Positions 1-13,196 of a stretch of 64,000 bases of DNA are shown piece after piece (positions within the stretch are counted from its first letter, which is position 1; the number at the start of each line of letters is the position of its first letter). The stretch comes from Trichoplusia ni (taxonomy: Eukaryota; Arthropoda; Insecta; Lepidoptera; Noctuidae), in the NCBI RefSeq assembly GCF_003590095.1, contig NC_039495.1, positions 930,001 to 994,000 of the forward strand, given 5' to 3'. Below the pieces are notes generated by a model, which saw only the letters and a list, made by a program, of their open reading frames with translations, made no database searches and was not told the origin of the DNA. The position numbers and the translations under genes were made by a program.

Positions 1-337
1 TATTTCGAGTTGCATGTGGAGCGCGGTTTTTTTCATTACACTTGTTGACGATGTCCCAATGACTATCAACTTGATTGAATTTCCTTTATTTATACTATTC
101 AATCTATTCATCGACATTTTAGCTTTTACCTTTTGAAATCCGGCTACGAATATTTTAATCATTAAGTCTCTCTTAACTACGTATCTTGCAGAAACTACGA
201 AACATAGGAATATCGTTAACGCGTGCCCGTTAAATTAACTCGATAGGTACTAGGGGTGGTGAAGCGCTGAAGCGGTGAAGATACGGCAATTCAATCACGC
301 GGCCATTACGCCACACGTCGTCCCTAGTCGCCCACCT

Positions 338-350
338 CCCCCCCCCCCCC
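338..350. repeat. C13 homopolymer
   Basis: Thirteen consecutive C residues sit inside a C-rich stretch (331-353). Length is prone to polymorphism and to sequencing error. Confidence 0.9.
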
Positions 351-516
351 TCCGGCTAGAGCCGCGCGCCCCGCGGGCGATACAAGCCCGAGGGTGCGGA
401 TTGGAAGCCCTAGCGAAATTGGGAATGCATCTCCTTACAGTTATGTTGTTCTGGTAGGTTTATTGCAATATTTTTAACTTGCTTGACTGATTCGTGGCGC
501 CCCCGACAAGTGAAAT

Positions 517-548
517 GCTTACCTGAAAAGAAACAAAATAAACATTAG
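517..548 (-). other. Candidate recursive-splicing ratchet point 1
   Basis: On the minus strand a branch-like CTAAT (548-544) leads into a T-rich tract ending TTTCTTTTCAG, followed directly by GTAAGC. The acceptor/donor boundary lies between 523 and 522. A fused strong 3' splice site and 5' splice site with no exon between them is the defining arrangement of ratchet points in long Drosophila introns. An ordinary 5' splice site would not normally have a polypyrimidine tract and branch site as its exon, which is why I prefer this reading. The host gene would be transcribed on the minus strand. A true exon ending here, or chance, remains possible. Confidence 0.5.
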
Positions 549-1057
549 ACAAATGATGAACTGGTTTGGTATTTTCTTATATTATCTTTAAAGTTGAAAT
601 TGCAATAAACTTCTGGATTTTTTTGCTACATTTACCTACATACATTATATATCGTCATTGTGCAGTTGATATAATTTTGTCAGTTATCCATCGATAAAAG
701 TAGAAACCTCTTTACGTGGGAAATGGTTAGCATAAGCAACGAACAATCTAACTAAGCAATGAATATGGTGTATTGGTAGCGGGTAGCCACCAGTGACCAG
801 GGCAGCAGAGCAGCCAGGCAGCAGCATCACGTAACAGTACCGCAGTGCAGGCGGGGCATGTGCGCGGCCCGCGCGGCGACGCCACTGGACTGCACAAAAC
901 TGTCCGGGAATGCAACTATCTTTTTTCAACTCACAAAAAATGCTCTCTTATAGTTACTCCTTTTATACTGTTTCGAAACTTAATTAAAAATTCTTTGTTG
1001 AGGCTACAGCGGTAAACTAGAATGAGTACTTTTGCTCAGAGTTATACAATTTCATCT

Positions 1058-1118
1058 AGAGTTTAAAAACTGTATTTTACAAAGTTTCTTACTTTGTAAA
1101 ATACACTTTTTAAACTCT
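1058..1118. repeat. Inverted repeat, 28-bp arms and 5-base loop
   Basis: The left arm (1058-1085) and right arm (1091-1118) are reverse complements with one mismatch (C opposite C), around the loop TTCTT. The arms are A+T-rich and contain TGTATTTTACAAAGT and its complement. The loop is too short for a typical pre-miRNA. A template-switch inverted duplication or the remnant of a fold-back element fits better. No target duplication is obvious at the edges. Confidence 0.85.
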
Positions 1119-1421
1119 TCTATCACGATCACAGTAATTAAATTAAGTAAAGATATATGTATTCGGTACTAAATGACATATAAAACATCATTACAGAAAA
1201 TCATTCCTGCAACTGATCAGCTCATAAAAACGTTGAAAAATATTTAATATTCGTAGGTATAGGCACAAGGTCACTGTGACTAAATATAAAATATAAATTA
1301 AACCGTACCCTGCCAAGTTAACTTGTAGAACGGCAAATTGAATGAACGTTTGAAATGTCACTGATCCTGCGGAGTGCAATATAGCTGCTGTAATAAAAAC
1401 GTTGTAAACACCCGCGGGCCC

Positions 1422-1437
1422 GGGGGGGGGGGGGGGG
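1422..1437. repeat. G16 homopolymer
   Basis: Sixteen consecutive G residues follow CCCGCGGGCCC. The run can form quadruplex structure and is a likely length-error site in assembly. Confidence 0.9.
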
Positions 1438-2280
1438 AGCAAAATGAAAAAGAAGCATTTCAACGAGCTGTAAACTGTCGCCTTATTAATTCAAAGATCG
1501 TAAAATAAAGGCGTTCTCCCGCGGACTAATATTAATAACCTCGAAACAAAAACCTTGGACTACGATATGTCACCCCGCAGCTACTAGCCCAACAGTCCAA
1601 GCTCCGCTGAATGGATGTCATCAACCATGTTGTGCAAATTACTTCACGATCGACCTCTGTAGTACTGTGACTGCTTCAAAAGAATGATTCTCAAAATCTA
1701 GTGGCACACATTCACCCAATGATAATATTTTTAGACTCGTCAAATTATTCTATATGAAGTAGACGTTCATTAATCATTATGTAGTAGAAAATAAATTTAG
1801 GTAGGGACGTAGGAAACTCTTTTACGTGTTTTTGTGTCACTTATAAAGCGTAGTGTCGAGAAGGCCGCAAGACGCGGGGAGCGCGAGGCGTCATGCGGCG
1901 TGACGAGGGTTGACGACGTGCCTGCTGCTAAATTGCGCACAATCTCTGTTGCGCGCCTGATTTCCTGGTACTCACAATCGCGTTAATTTATAATAACTTT
2001 GATAGACGAAATACGTTTCAAATGTAAACAATAATTCTGTATTTATCTTACAAGTTTATAAATAAAATTTTACGTTAGCACTTTGCTTCGCTTATAAGTC
2101 CCAGACGGAGTTTAAATTATATACATAGTGCAGATTAGTACAAATGAGTGAAGTGGTTTCGGCCGGTACTGTGCGGTGCCCACTACAAATAAAACAAACA
2201 GGTTGCGCGTTGCTGTTTCCAATTATTCAGAGTCGGCGTCGTATCACGACAAAACTCATCTAACTTTGGTCCGCGGCGGC

Positions 2281-2316
2281 GGGCGCGACGGGCGCGACGG
2301 GCGCGACGGGCGCGAG
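2281..2316. repeat. 9-bp CG-rich minisatellite, 4 units
   Basis: The unit GGGCGCGAC is repeated three times exactly, with a fourth copy differing in the last base (GGGCGCGAG). The 9-base period keeps reading frames open, so minus-strand translation gives a spurious Arg-Ala repeat. Nothing else there looks coding. Confidence 0.9.
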
Positions 2317-5300
2317 GACTCCGCGTGCAGATGTGAATAATTCCATGGAATTTCGGTGAAATTTCGCGCAAACTCCTAACGTTATGAGGCGAGAAGTTTT
2401 TTCGCTTCTATAGAATCTCTGGTGTGTGAAGAGGGTTTAATTTTGTGTTATCTCGAGTCGAGTGTTATCGCCGTAATTCATCCGCTCTACGTTGGGAGTA
2501 CTTGTTTTGATTATTTTTTTTCGGAGAGTATTTTGTAATTTGGGTAAAAGATAGCGCCGACGCAGTTCATTCCGGGTAACGACTGTAACGAGTAAGGTAA
2601 ACTAAGGATTTTCGTAGATTGGAATTGACATCAGAGTAAACGTTTGATTAAATTAGATGTCTGTAGAGCAAAACATATAAAGTGATGTATTAGTCGGCGT
2701 GTGGGGTGGTACTGTTAAGATATCAGCCACTTGTCGCGGTGTATTTATTTGCGGAAGGCAGGCGCGCATCCGGCACGGCTCCGACATCCGGCGCCGGCCG
2801 CCCGCCGGGAGATTGAAAACAATTTCCTCCGCGACATCTGTCTACGATTCTATCAATACATTGATATATTTATTTGCGTTACCTCCCATTTATTGCTTCT
2901 TTTCCTTTCTCACAACATTAATCTTTTCTTTTCCACTAACGAACGATACTTTTCCGTTCAACTTCGTAACTTTTAAACGGAAAGTCAGTTTCACGATTCA
3001 TTTCAAAGTTTTCTTACTTATTTGTTTTCTTTAGAATTACCGATGTACTGTTTCATCATTTGGAGATTGAAACAGTAATACATCTGTGAATAGCGTAGAT
3101 TGTCAACTCTTTAGGGAGAAGAGAAATCAGAAGTTAGTCGTGTCGTTCGTTAAGTCATTAATTTTATTATTTCTCAGAGAAATAGAACAAGAATGAAGAT
3201 GTCTGCCTACTCGGCATCCGTGTTTCTTGTTGGCGCATAATAATTCCGGCGCTAAATGAAATTAACTGTCCGCCGAGTCGGTGGGTACAGTTATACACAA
3301 AATACACAAGCTCGTTTGTTGGCCGACTCCTTTTCATGCTAATTTAATTTGTCCCCGACGTTCAGACCATTTTTGGCATGACTTTATATTGCTTGAATGT
3401 AAAAAGCGGGAAAATATATTATTTTTGTGCGCGCCCTCTTTGTGACAGTCGGAAATTAAAGAATATAATTAGAATTTTATTTACATTGGGTTACGTGTTT
3501 GTTTCAAAACCTTTACTTGGAATGTTATACATGTCGAATACAATACGAGCAATACGAAGCAAGTTTAGCTAAATTCTATTAAAGTTTGAAATTACAAAGC
3601 TTATCAGGAAAATAAAATTTGTTTTAAGACGCGCAGTTATTAGGACGATACCTGTCACTCCACGGCGCATCCGTCCCACCGACAGAAATGCGAAACTTTT
3701 CTAATTTAAAAAGAACTCGGCAGGCCTAATTGTTTAAAGTCTTAAATAGAATTCATTTGGCGGATATTTGGCACTTTTCACTTTACTATCTAATAAGAAT
3801 ATTTTCTCTAGGTATCACAACAGAATTCATTCATTCTTTAAAACAACATTAAGCAAACAAATCATAACTCCGCAGATAGTAAACATACAGGATAACATTA
3901 TAATAGGCTTGTGTTTAGATTGTCATAAAATCTATCAGGAGTAAAACTGGACCGCACGACGAGTGCTGTGTAGCGCGCGCATGTCGCCGCGCGTGTACCT
4001 GCATCCTGTACAAAACAAGCTCCACACGGCTTAGTGGGAAACACAGTTACAGGGTTCAGCAGCTCAAAAAAATACGGAGCGAAATAAAACCAGTCCCATG
4101 TTTCCCTGGTAGTAAACGTACGAATGTATGTAGTTGAGTTTTGGTTAAAGGAAAAACCTTAGTTTTAAGATTAGAAACATTTAAATTATGTATCTTAGTT
4201 ACGTTCTCGTAGTATCGGTTAATTTACGAACACTACAATTAGTTTAGGTACTTAATAAAAAAATCATAGAATGTTACGTCCAAAAGGCGAATCTCTCTCC
4301 CCATTCATATTATGCATACAGAACTCCGGTAGGTAGAGAATACACTGTGTCGGACGTGATCGTATAAAAAACAACTAAATATAAAAGGTAAAGGCTTGTT
4401 CCGAATTTGATTGTTGTTGTGTTATTTTCCTTTCATGAACCGGAACGGAACGGTACCGGTCCGGCGCTGCCGTTACTTTTGTATGCATTGCTGAAACAAT
4501 GAACCAGACGAAATAAAAAACGAATGTTTTTACACCCTCATCGTAGCATACAAGTTAATATGAAAAAGTAATAAATATTAAAAATGTTCACATCTTGTTG
4601 AATGCCCATTTTATTTATTAGTCTCGATTCATATCCCAAAACTGGTTCACATTGGAAAAAGGGCAAAGCCTTAGAACAGAAGGTCAACCTGACGCTAATT
4701 ACGCGACGCCTCGACTAATTACATGAATATAAAACGGCAATGTTTCCAAGCTTTAGTAAGACTTTCTACACGTATTAAGATGACTGACGATAACGGTATA
4801 AAAACTGTCACCGCTCATCTTAAAATCCGCGAGCTTTATAAACAGTGTGATGGAGACAGTTCCAATGATTACCGTCCGTAATGTCCGCTAAAACACGGCG
4901 CTCTGTTAATCCTGCGAGCGTGACCGCCCGCGCTAAGCCCCGCGCCGACACGAATAACCGAATTCCCAAATTCATTTCAGCTTTTCTGGATTCCGACGAA
5001 GGTTCAATACAAGAACGTGGGTATGTGCAAAGTTGCCTTGGTAACTAACAGTTTGTGGCTAGTTGAAATTATGTCAATTAAAAAGTCTTCAAACAGCTTC
5101 ACACAACGAGCTGCCGAGGTCGATCCACAGCGGTAGTTAAATCACTCAATGGATAAGAAATTACCCTCATTTAAAAGTTTTTATGTAAAGTTTTAGTCAT
5201 TTACAAAAAAATCCATTCTAGCATAAATTGTGTCGGGGCGTCCTCGTCGGTCCTGAGATGTCGCGATAAGTCCGCGGGTCTCGGCCCTTTTTTGTCTCGC

Positions 5301-6164
5301 CTCGTTACGGATATTGCTTAGTAATGTAATGACGATCGATTATTCCGGCTCAGTCTTAATCCCGACAATATGTCGTCATATCAAATCACCGGAATGCGAA
5401 TCGGATCATCTTCATTAGCCGCCAAAAGACTCGAACAAACATGTTTTCAGACGAGTACATAACGCTTTGAAGATATTTTCATGAACATTAATAGTGTATT
5501 CTGATCCCCTTGTACTTTGATACATTTTCTATTGCTATCGCGGGATGTTTTTCAGGCTTGTTATTTTTCTGAATTTTTCATCATCCCTTTTGGGATTATT
5601 ATTTGTGAACAATGGATAATTACTGCGTTATAAAAAGGTCGGCTCAGGCAAATAGGCTTGTTTTAACGGATTACATTTAAAAAGCTTTTTGCTCTCATTT
5701 TGCACAATTTCCTTGCGAGCAAGGCTCTGTGAGATTAATTATGTCCTGCAGTAGCCTTGGATCACATAAATATTAATTAGTAATATGTTTGATGAACATT
5801 TTTAAATATCAGAAATAGAGAAACATAAGAGATGGCATTTGCATTTATTTTTAATGAATAAATAAACTTTTAATGTGAAGCCAACAGGCCACAGTTAGAA
5901 ACATGTAAACTACGCACAAACGAATACCCTTTCCGAGACACTGAGTGCTATGTAAGTAATTATTTAAATTGCAAACTCGAGGCTTCTAAGAGATAAAAGT
6001 GAGAGCATGTGGTGTGGGTACCTAGACGAGCTTTGCGGTACATTTAAGAGTGGTCCATTAATCTCACATCGGCCGTCTCGGGACGTGTGTCCTTATGCAT
6101 AATTACATTGAATCCCATCCGTCCCGGTCCTTTGTCCGCGGGCGAGCCGCACTCCGCACCACAC

Positions 6165-6183
6165 CACACACACACACACACAC
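6165..6183. repeat. (CA)n microsatellite
   Basis: A pure CA dinucleotide tract of 19 bases, preceded by imperfect ACCAC repeats (6158-6164). Confidence 0.95.
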
Positions 6184-8601
6184 GTACGATACGTGTGAAA
6201 CTGAACAAGTTCTGCACTTCATTAATTTAATCTAGTTAGACCTAGGAGTGCCGAAACAAGTCCCACGTGAAATACAACCCATAGAAATGTGTCTGAAGAC
6301 TTTTTTTAACCAAAGTATAATTTCAATATACTCAAGTTCATATCATAGGTTAAATGAACCCGATACATCATTTTGGTAGCAACGAAGCATTAATATCCTA
6401 TGTCCCACGTAAACCATCCATGTTAAAATTAAACATACGAATTTAATATAATTTGCGAAATGTAAATTGAAACGTTTTTGATGTACCAGGGCGTCAGTAA
6501 TCGCGGTTCACCGGCTCGCGTCATCCGCTGCGTAATGAAGCCCGTCATATGAATTAATGTTAACTTACAGCACACTTACGTCATCATTATGACAAGCCGA
6601 GTGACACGAGCGGAGGATGCTTTGTATAAAATAAATTACGCGATCCTTTTAAAATAACGATGTCTAATCTAATAATGGGACCGCGGATAACAACAGGGGT
6701 TATATTATATTATTTTTAGAAAACCAAGAAAATAATAAAATATGTTTTAAAGCAATGGAGCCTTGATATTTTCAATCATATTTCTGCTCCCTGGCAAGAG
6801 GTCAATGAAATTATTTTAAACGCGAAACTACTTTGTAAGTAGTTGAGTAAACAAACAAAGCGTTTGGTCTCAAAATGCAAGGAGTTCTGCTTGATATATA
6901 ATTCGAACAGAAAGCACCACGCCACATTAATGAAATGAATTCAAAAAACATTTTATACGAACCGTGCTGCTCGCAGCGCAGCTATCCTCCAAATGAATTC
7001 CGTTCTACCTAATTTGGAATAAGTTTATTTAAAACTACGTTGTTCCGTAATTAAACCAAAACATTTGAGATAATTGTAAGGTTTCGTTTTCAAGCATATC
7101 CGTGTGTAATATATTTTCCAATTAATGTATAATGTAAAATGAAGGAACGAAAATGTCTTAGTAACGAGAACATAGTACACTGAGTAATTTAGAAAGGGTT
7201 ACACTTACATACTTTTTTTGAGTCATTTTATGATACAACAGTACACATTGAAGTGTACAGTTAACACATGAATTAGTATAACATATCTTATGTGGTGGTA
7301 ATCCGAGCCTCCTTATGTCTCAAGGGCGTGTTAGGCAGTTCTCGAGTATTATCGCCTGTAATTTCAGAACCCTCACTAAAATGCGAAAAAGGAGCCGCGA
7401 TAACATAGACTTGGGGCGGCTTTTATCGGTCTAGAGAACAAATACAATTAGACATGAGAGACGTTTTATGAACTGAATTTAAACATATTGTTTCAAAAGT
7501 TTATTTTACCGCCCGTTCCTACGGCAGAAAACCCGTCATGGTTGCGTTATGCTTTACGCTTCATTTTAAAACTCAACGTATCAAGAAGCTAGAATGATAA
7601 TGTCTCAAATCATCCTTATTTTTAAGTATTATTTATAACGCCACGTTTCGTAGAGCCACGGAAATAAATTCAGTATAAGTTAGCAATACTCAAATCTATA
7701 TTTCTAAGATCGTATTCGGAATCGAGTGCTATCAACTTATCGTAGATACATGAGGATCCTAGTCCAGTCCAAAGCACAATTAAACTAAAAGACGTTCCGA
7801 AAAACAAACACCCGAAAACGTAACGAAGCAATTACTGGCGGCAAACGAGCGCCGTTTTGTCGATGGAAACAGAGAAAAGAAATAGCTTCATTAAAATCGT
7901 CCTTTTTGCGACGGCGGACAAACAAAATGTACTTGCCTAGGTATCCGTTAATTTTCATGCCGAATTTAATAGGAAACGAAATCAGTGGCAATTCCTTCCT
8001 TAAGCATTTTTGTGAGAGATATTTTTTGTGCCTGACATCGCTTTTCGGAGATTTAAAGCAACAATAAACTCTTAGAATAGGTTTTCACTATGTGTAGCAG
8101 TGAAACCGAATCAAAACTTTGCCAAGTGGATTAGCCGCTCCGAGAGCCTTAGTTCCAAAAGACGGAGTTAGGGTATTCGGTAAGCCGCTGGCAGACATCT
8201 GTAGCACAGACATTAGCCTGGTAATGTGTTGCGCGAGTTAATTCCACCGCTGATACCACTTCTAACACATTACGTACAACTTTGGCGGCATTCACTAAAA
8301 CAAGAGACTAATCGAGTTGGGTGTTACGAGAAATGAGACAATGATAGTCAGTGTACCCAGCAGTCTATTCACTACACGAATCCAAGATTTCATAGTGTTT
8401 CATGTTAAAGTAAGTCTGAGCATGCATATTTTATGAGCTAAGCTCCTTTGGCAATAAGACGGAAGGGTAGCACGCGAGTTCAGAAAACATCGCCTTAATT
8501 TGTCGTAAAACGCGCAGGTAGGGGTAGCATTAATAATGAAATATTCATGCGGAAACAATCTGCTGATGTCGGCCGGATGGACAGGCTTGAGCCCCGAGCA
8601 G

Positions 8602-8645
8602 GCAGGCGGCGGGCAGGCGGCGGGCAGGCGGCAGGCGGCAGGCCA
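8602..8645. repeat. CG-rich minisatellite, 11-bp then 7-bp period
   Basis: The motif GCAGGCGG recurs at 8602, 8613 and 8624 (11-bp spacing), then GCAGGCG at 8631 and 8638 (7-bp spacing). Apparent Gly/Gln/Ala-rich or Pro/Ala-rich open frames on both strands are by-products of this repeat. Confidence 0.85.
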
Positions 8646-11600
8646 GCGGCCGGCCTTACAATATCAGTCGTATCCCGAAGGCGTACAGTATAATTCCCGC
8701 GCAAACTTACTGCGGAATGTTACAAGCGGCCTCGATCGACGTAACGCGGCCCCCATAACAATAAGCATAATCTAAATGACTAAGATTTGTTCGACATGTG
8801 AGCTTATGGGATGGTATCGGGGGGGCCCACTCGTGCGGCACTGCTGATTGCTTGGTTTTCCCGTACGCTCCGGAGGCTAAGTAGGTTCTTTTAGCGAAAG
8901 CCTTTTGATGCAGGAAATTGCTTAAGTATAAATCAGCTTCCATTTTTTCTTATTTATTTTTGACGCTCGTATACGCTCAAACATTTACTGAACGATAACG
9001 TCAACAGAGTTATTTTAACACAGTATTGAGTATCGGTATTTTTTTATTCGATTATAATAATATTTTCAGATGTGAGCTACCATTCGGCATATTATATTTC
9101 GACTTCGACTCGTGTATTCATCAGTCTGAAAGTAATTTACCAAAATATATGTGAAACATAATATTACTATTGGCAGAGCATGCATGTTCCAATAGCTTTG
9201 TAAAAGCAATGGACCAGTACTCCTATATTGTATTCCGATCAGTTGTTCGACAGTAAGGGCAGTATCGGTATCCAGTCCGGTGCTTAACAGGTGAAGCATT
9301 ATTACCGACGATCACGTGACACGAGCAACACTCGCAGAACAAACGTGAGCGTTCGTTAGCGAGCCGGCATCATATAAAGCGACTATCAAACGCGAGAGGT
9401 CGTGCAGGGCACTTAGCGCGAGGGCCGCATCGAGCGCCGGGCCAATTAGGGCTCCACCTCTCGGCCCGAGTGACTCTTCACTTGGCCGCTTAAGCTGCGT
9501 CGGTGCTCCAGACGTCTACACTTAATCGCCAACTTTATTACACCACAAGTATCGTGAGCGTTCCAACAATATTGTTTGACGCGCCGCAAACTTCGCACGA
9601 CATTGTTCCGGCGAGCGCGACGCGGCGCGGTGCGGTGTGGCGCGTGATGGATCGCTCAACTCAAATATGCTTCTCTGGTTTATTACGACGTCCTTATTGA
9701 CAGTTAATCATATACCTAGTAACTTTACACATTCGTCAGTGATACCATCGTACTACTTTCAGTTATTAAGTAATAGAGCTAGCGAGTTTACTCATAAAAA
9801 TGGAAAATGTTTTTTATTTTCTATTTCTTATTTTCATTATCGTGGAACACAATCGTAGATCGCCGTGTTACCGACGCTCAACATTGACGTATACAGAGCA
9901 GCTGTAAACAGCGTTGATATGGTCTTTGCTTATTTATTAATTAATGAATGCAAACCCGACCCGGTTCGTTCCGGTTACTAAATTCATTCAGTTACATTAT
10001 TTAAATATTCATCACTAAATTAAACAGTATAATTGTCACCTTGTCAATTGCGATTGACTTGATAAGAATAAAGAATATGTTATCGTCGGTGTGAGGAAAA
10101 TGGGAATGACGAGAAGATATGAGTTTTGTTCTGAAACGGAATCAAAAGCAGGCGCGTGTCACCGCTACCACGAGGAGATAGAATGGAGCACGCCGCACGT
10201 GCACTCTGTACTTATATTACTCCACACTCTGATTCTGTTAAGACTTATGTTAGCCTGGTAACCATCTGACACCGCCATGAACATTATGCATATTTCCTTC
10301 ATCAAAGTCTTCCTAACATTTACTGTTAAAAGTCAAAAGTTTACTTTCCTCTACTAACAGGATTTTACGAGAGAGCGATAACAACTTTAAGGAAATATTT
10401 TACTATATTCTGAATAAGTTCTACAACATAGCTTTAAAATTCTGATCTAATAGCAAACTAGAACAAGTTTTTCCTTACATCGCATCAAATATTTAATGCT
10501 AGTAGGATGCAGTTCCTGTGTTCCCTCGGGGACCAAAATGGCGTCGAAATTGTACGAGCATCGATAACAGCGGACTGTCTGAAAAGTGCAAGAACTTCAG
10601 CTGTCACTTACTCTCCTCTATTCGATGTAATCTTTACTAGGATTCCGTTAGACATAAATACATTGCTTCGTATCTAACCGCGATCAAGCAGAGCGGTCGC
10701 AGCTCATACATCACAGCTTCCATTCATCTCGTTTAGCCGAGCTGTCAGGGATTACACAATCAGTTCCGACGCTGCGCCCGGACGAAGCGCACTTGCTATC
10801 GAATCACTGCGCCTCGCATTATTTATTGCTGTGTTTTGACTTTTGAGATTTGTTACAGTGCGATAGAACTAGTTCACTCTAACTTATGAAGTCATTTGGA
10901 TAAAAAAGCTGGTTACTTTAAAAACATAAGTTTTCTGCAAATTTTTATCAAAATAAGCGTGTCAATATTCAATATTACACTGTAACAACTTTTGAAGGAA
11001 AAAAATGTATTTGTTATAATTGCCGCGCGGCGTGAATATAATACCTATTAAGATATATCATAAAAGTTCATTAGAAAAGTTCGCGGAAACAGAGGCGAGT
11101 TTTTGTTCGAAGGTTAACTATTACTTGGTAACTTTTGTCGGATAAATAACGTTTGTTCTTCTCAGGAATGCGAGATAGAAAACAATGTTTTGCTTTAATT
11201 AAAGAATACGTACCAGATTGTAGGTTGAATGAATTCTTTCTGAAAATATGTATTCAAAATTAACACACTCAGCCCTTCTGACCTGGTACCACGCCTTGCG
11301 TCTACTTATTAACAGCTTTCAATATTTTGTTCAGGAATATTATGAGAACGTTTATTTTATAAAAACTTGTCCGCCACTGTTGGTTAAGCATAAAATCTCC
11401 ATTTTAACCGAGAGAAAAAATGTTGATTAATGTAAATCTTTAGATCTCACCGTAATTGAGTTTTAAAAGTATTTTTTTTTACTTTGGATACACGACTAAA
11501 TACATTTTAAAAGGAAATTATATACAAAGGGTGAGCTGGGCTTAGCGGCGGCCACGGAGGAGCAGTCTCTTGGGTTAATTGACAGTGGTTAAAGCTTGCA

Positions 11601-13155
11601 GTCAGGGGCAGCGGCGAGGCAATGCAAACTTAAACTTTGCCGTATTACCAGGGAAACTCTTGCATACGGTATCATCGATGTCACACTACAGCGATTCATT
11701 GTATTCTTATACGTAGTACTATAAATGAGGAATCGATTTAACATGTATTCACGAATTCATAGTAATTGAAACAAGGAATATAATCCAAATCCTTTATAAA
11801 GATCGCATTCCTTAATGCGGGAGTAAGAATTTCATAGTCTAGTAACTCAGAATGAGAGTGGCACCACTTAGTTTAGTACATCAGGACATATCAAAACAGG
11901 CAATACTTATAGTTTTAATATACAGTTACTGTGGCAGCATTAACGTAATGTCCGTTATTATAGATTGGGGGCGGGTACATAAGGGATCTTTCTAATCCCT
12001 CGCCTAACATATCTGGATAAGTTGTCACCGGCCGGCATCCGGCGCCGCGCCGGCCCGTCCTGGAGACTTAACGGCGGATTTATCGGACCGACTCTACTGG
12101 AAGAATTGATTGAAAGTTAATGCCGCCGAGGTCTGATTAGTGACCGTATGACGCATGGGTAGGCCCATACTATGGAGTTATGACTGACGACACATAATAA
12201 CATCAACAGCATGTATACTTGTACAGGCCAGCTGCTATAAGTAAACATTTGTGTATTAAAAGCCGGTCTATATTAAAATTCTGTATGCCATGTAGCCCAT
12301 ATCAGATCTCCAATTTGGCTTGTAGAGAGTACGATCCAAATAAATAAAACCCTTATCAATGCTGTCTATTTGCTTTACCCTACATTTTTTCAGAGATAAA
12401 GTGCGAAATTTGAATAAAGTCCCGTGTCGTGTAACTTATCAGTGTAATTGGATTCATTACGTTAATTGAACGTCACAATGAATCTCAGTCGGCCCGATCA
12501 GGGCGCTAGATGTGACGTTTTTCGATTAGACAGCCAATAAATTACGGCAATTGTGTTCGTGGCACGTTGTTTATACAAACAATAACTAGGCAACTTTGAA
12601 CGATCTACATTCTACTGTAATGCGAACTATTTTATTCAATTAAAACAATAACATACAGTATTAGCATGAATAGAATGGTTTGCTAATTATTTAGACCGCG
12701 GCCCTTTAGGCACCTGACCAGACAGAAGGATATTGAAACAGATTAGAGAATGAATTAGATGGAGCGCGGCGCGTCCCTCATCAAACACCCTTATCACCGC
12801 GCGATACCGACCCAATAATCCGAGACCACTTGCGGTTACAATAAATATCATATTCCGTGTAGTTTACGTCTACTCACTACCTAACTAGACATGATAAAGG
12901 TTTAACACTTGGCCCGTAATGAATCATAAACAAAATTACCTTTCCACGGCCCTGAGATCTGATTCAATTTTATTTGGGGCAATAAAAACAAATTCTGGTT
13001 TTTTGAAGGCCCGCGACGAAGGCACAAACATAATAAATTGGCTTGCGGTCCACATGCTCGTATGTTATATTATTAAAATGTAAAACAGCCTTCTCTTGGA
13101 AAAATGTGCGCGTGAAACGTAGATGAGCATATTTACATTAAAAAGTTTAGGCGTG

Positions 13156-13196
13156 TAGGGGCGGGCGGCGGGCGCGGGGCGGGGGGAGCGCGGCGA
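13156..13196. repeat. G-rich tract with quadruplex potential
   Basis: Several runs of three or more G (GGGGCGGGCGGCGGGCGCGG, then GGGGCGGGGGGAG) lie on the plus strand within about 40 bases. At least four G3 runs are present, enough for an intramolecular G-quadruplex. Confidence 0.6.

Larger units (their letters stand above)
1..6164. other. Gene-free stretch, probably intronic
   Basis: I see no coding exon here. The sequence is A+T-rich with short CG-rich patches near 1870-1930, 2755-2815 and 3950-4000. It contains a C13 run (338-350), a G16 run (1422-1437), a 28-bp-arm hairpin, a 9-bp minisatellite and a minus-strand recursive-splice-like site, all listed separately. Open frames up to about 110 codons exist, but they lack splice context or consistent third-position G+C and read as chance. 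Confidence 0.6.

Noticed and set aside
3800..3820. Plus-strand TTTTCTCTAG|GTATCA as a ratchet site
   Set aside because: TAG acceptor with a poor donor (GTATCA). Far weaker than the three minus-strand sites.
4981..5020. Possible 40-base plus-strand micro-exon between TTCATTTCAG and GTATGT
   Set aside because: Good splice signals, but a 40-base open stretch is not evidence of coding, and nothing nearby supports a plus-strand gene.
9370..9430. TATA-like promoter in a CG-rich context on the plus strand
   Set aside because: No initiator, downstream element or following exon could be identified.
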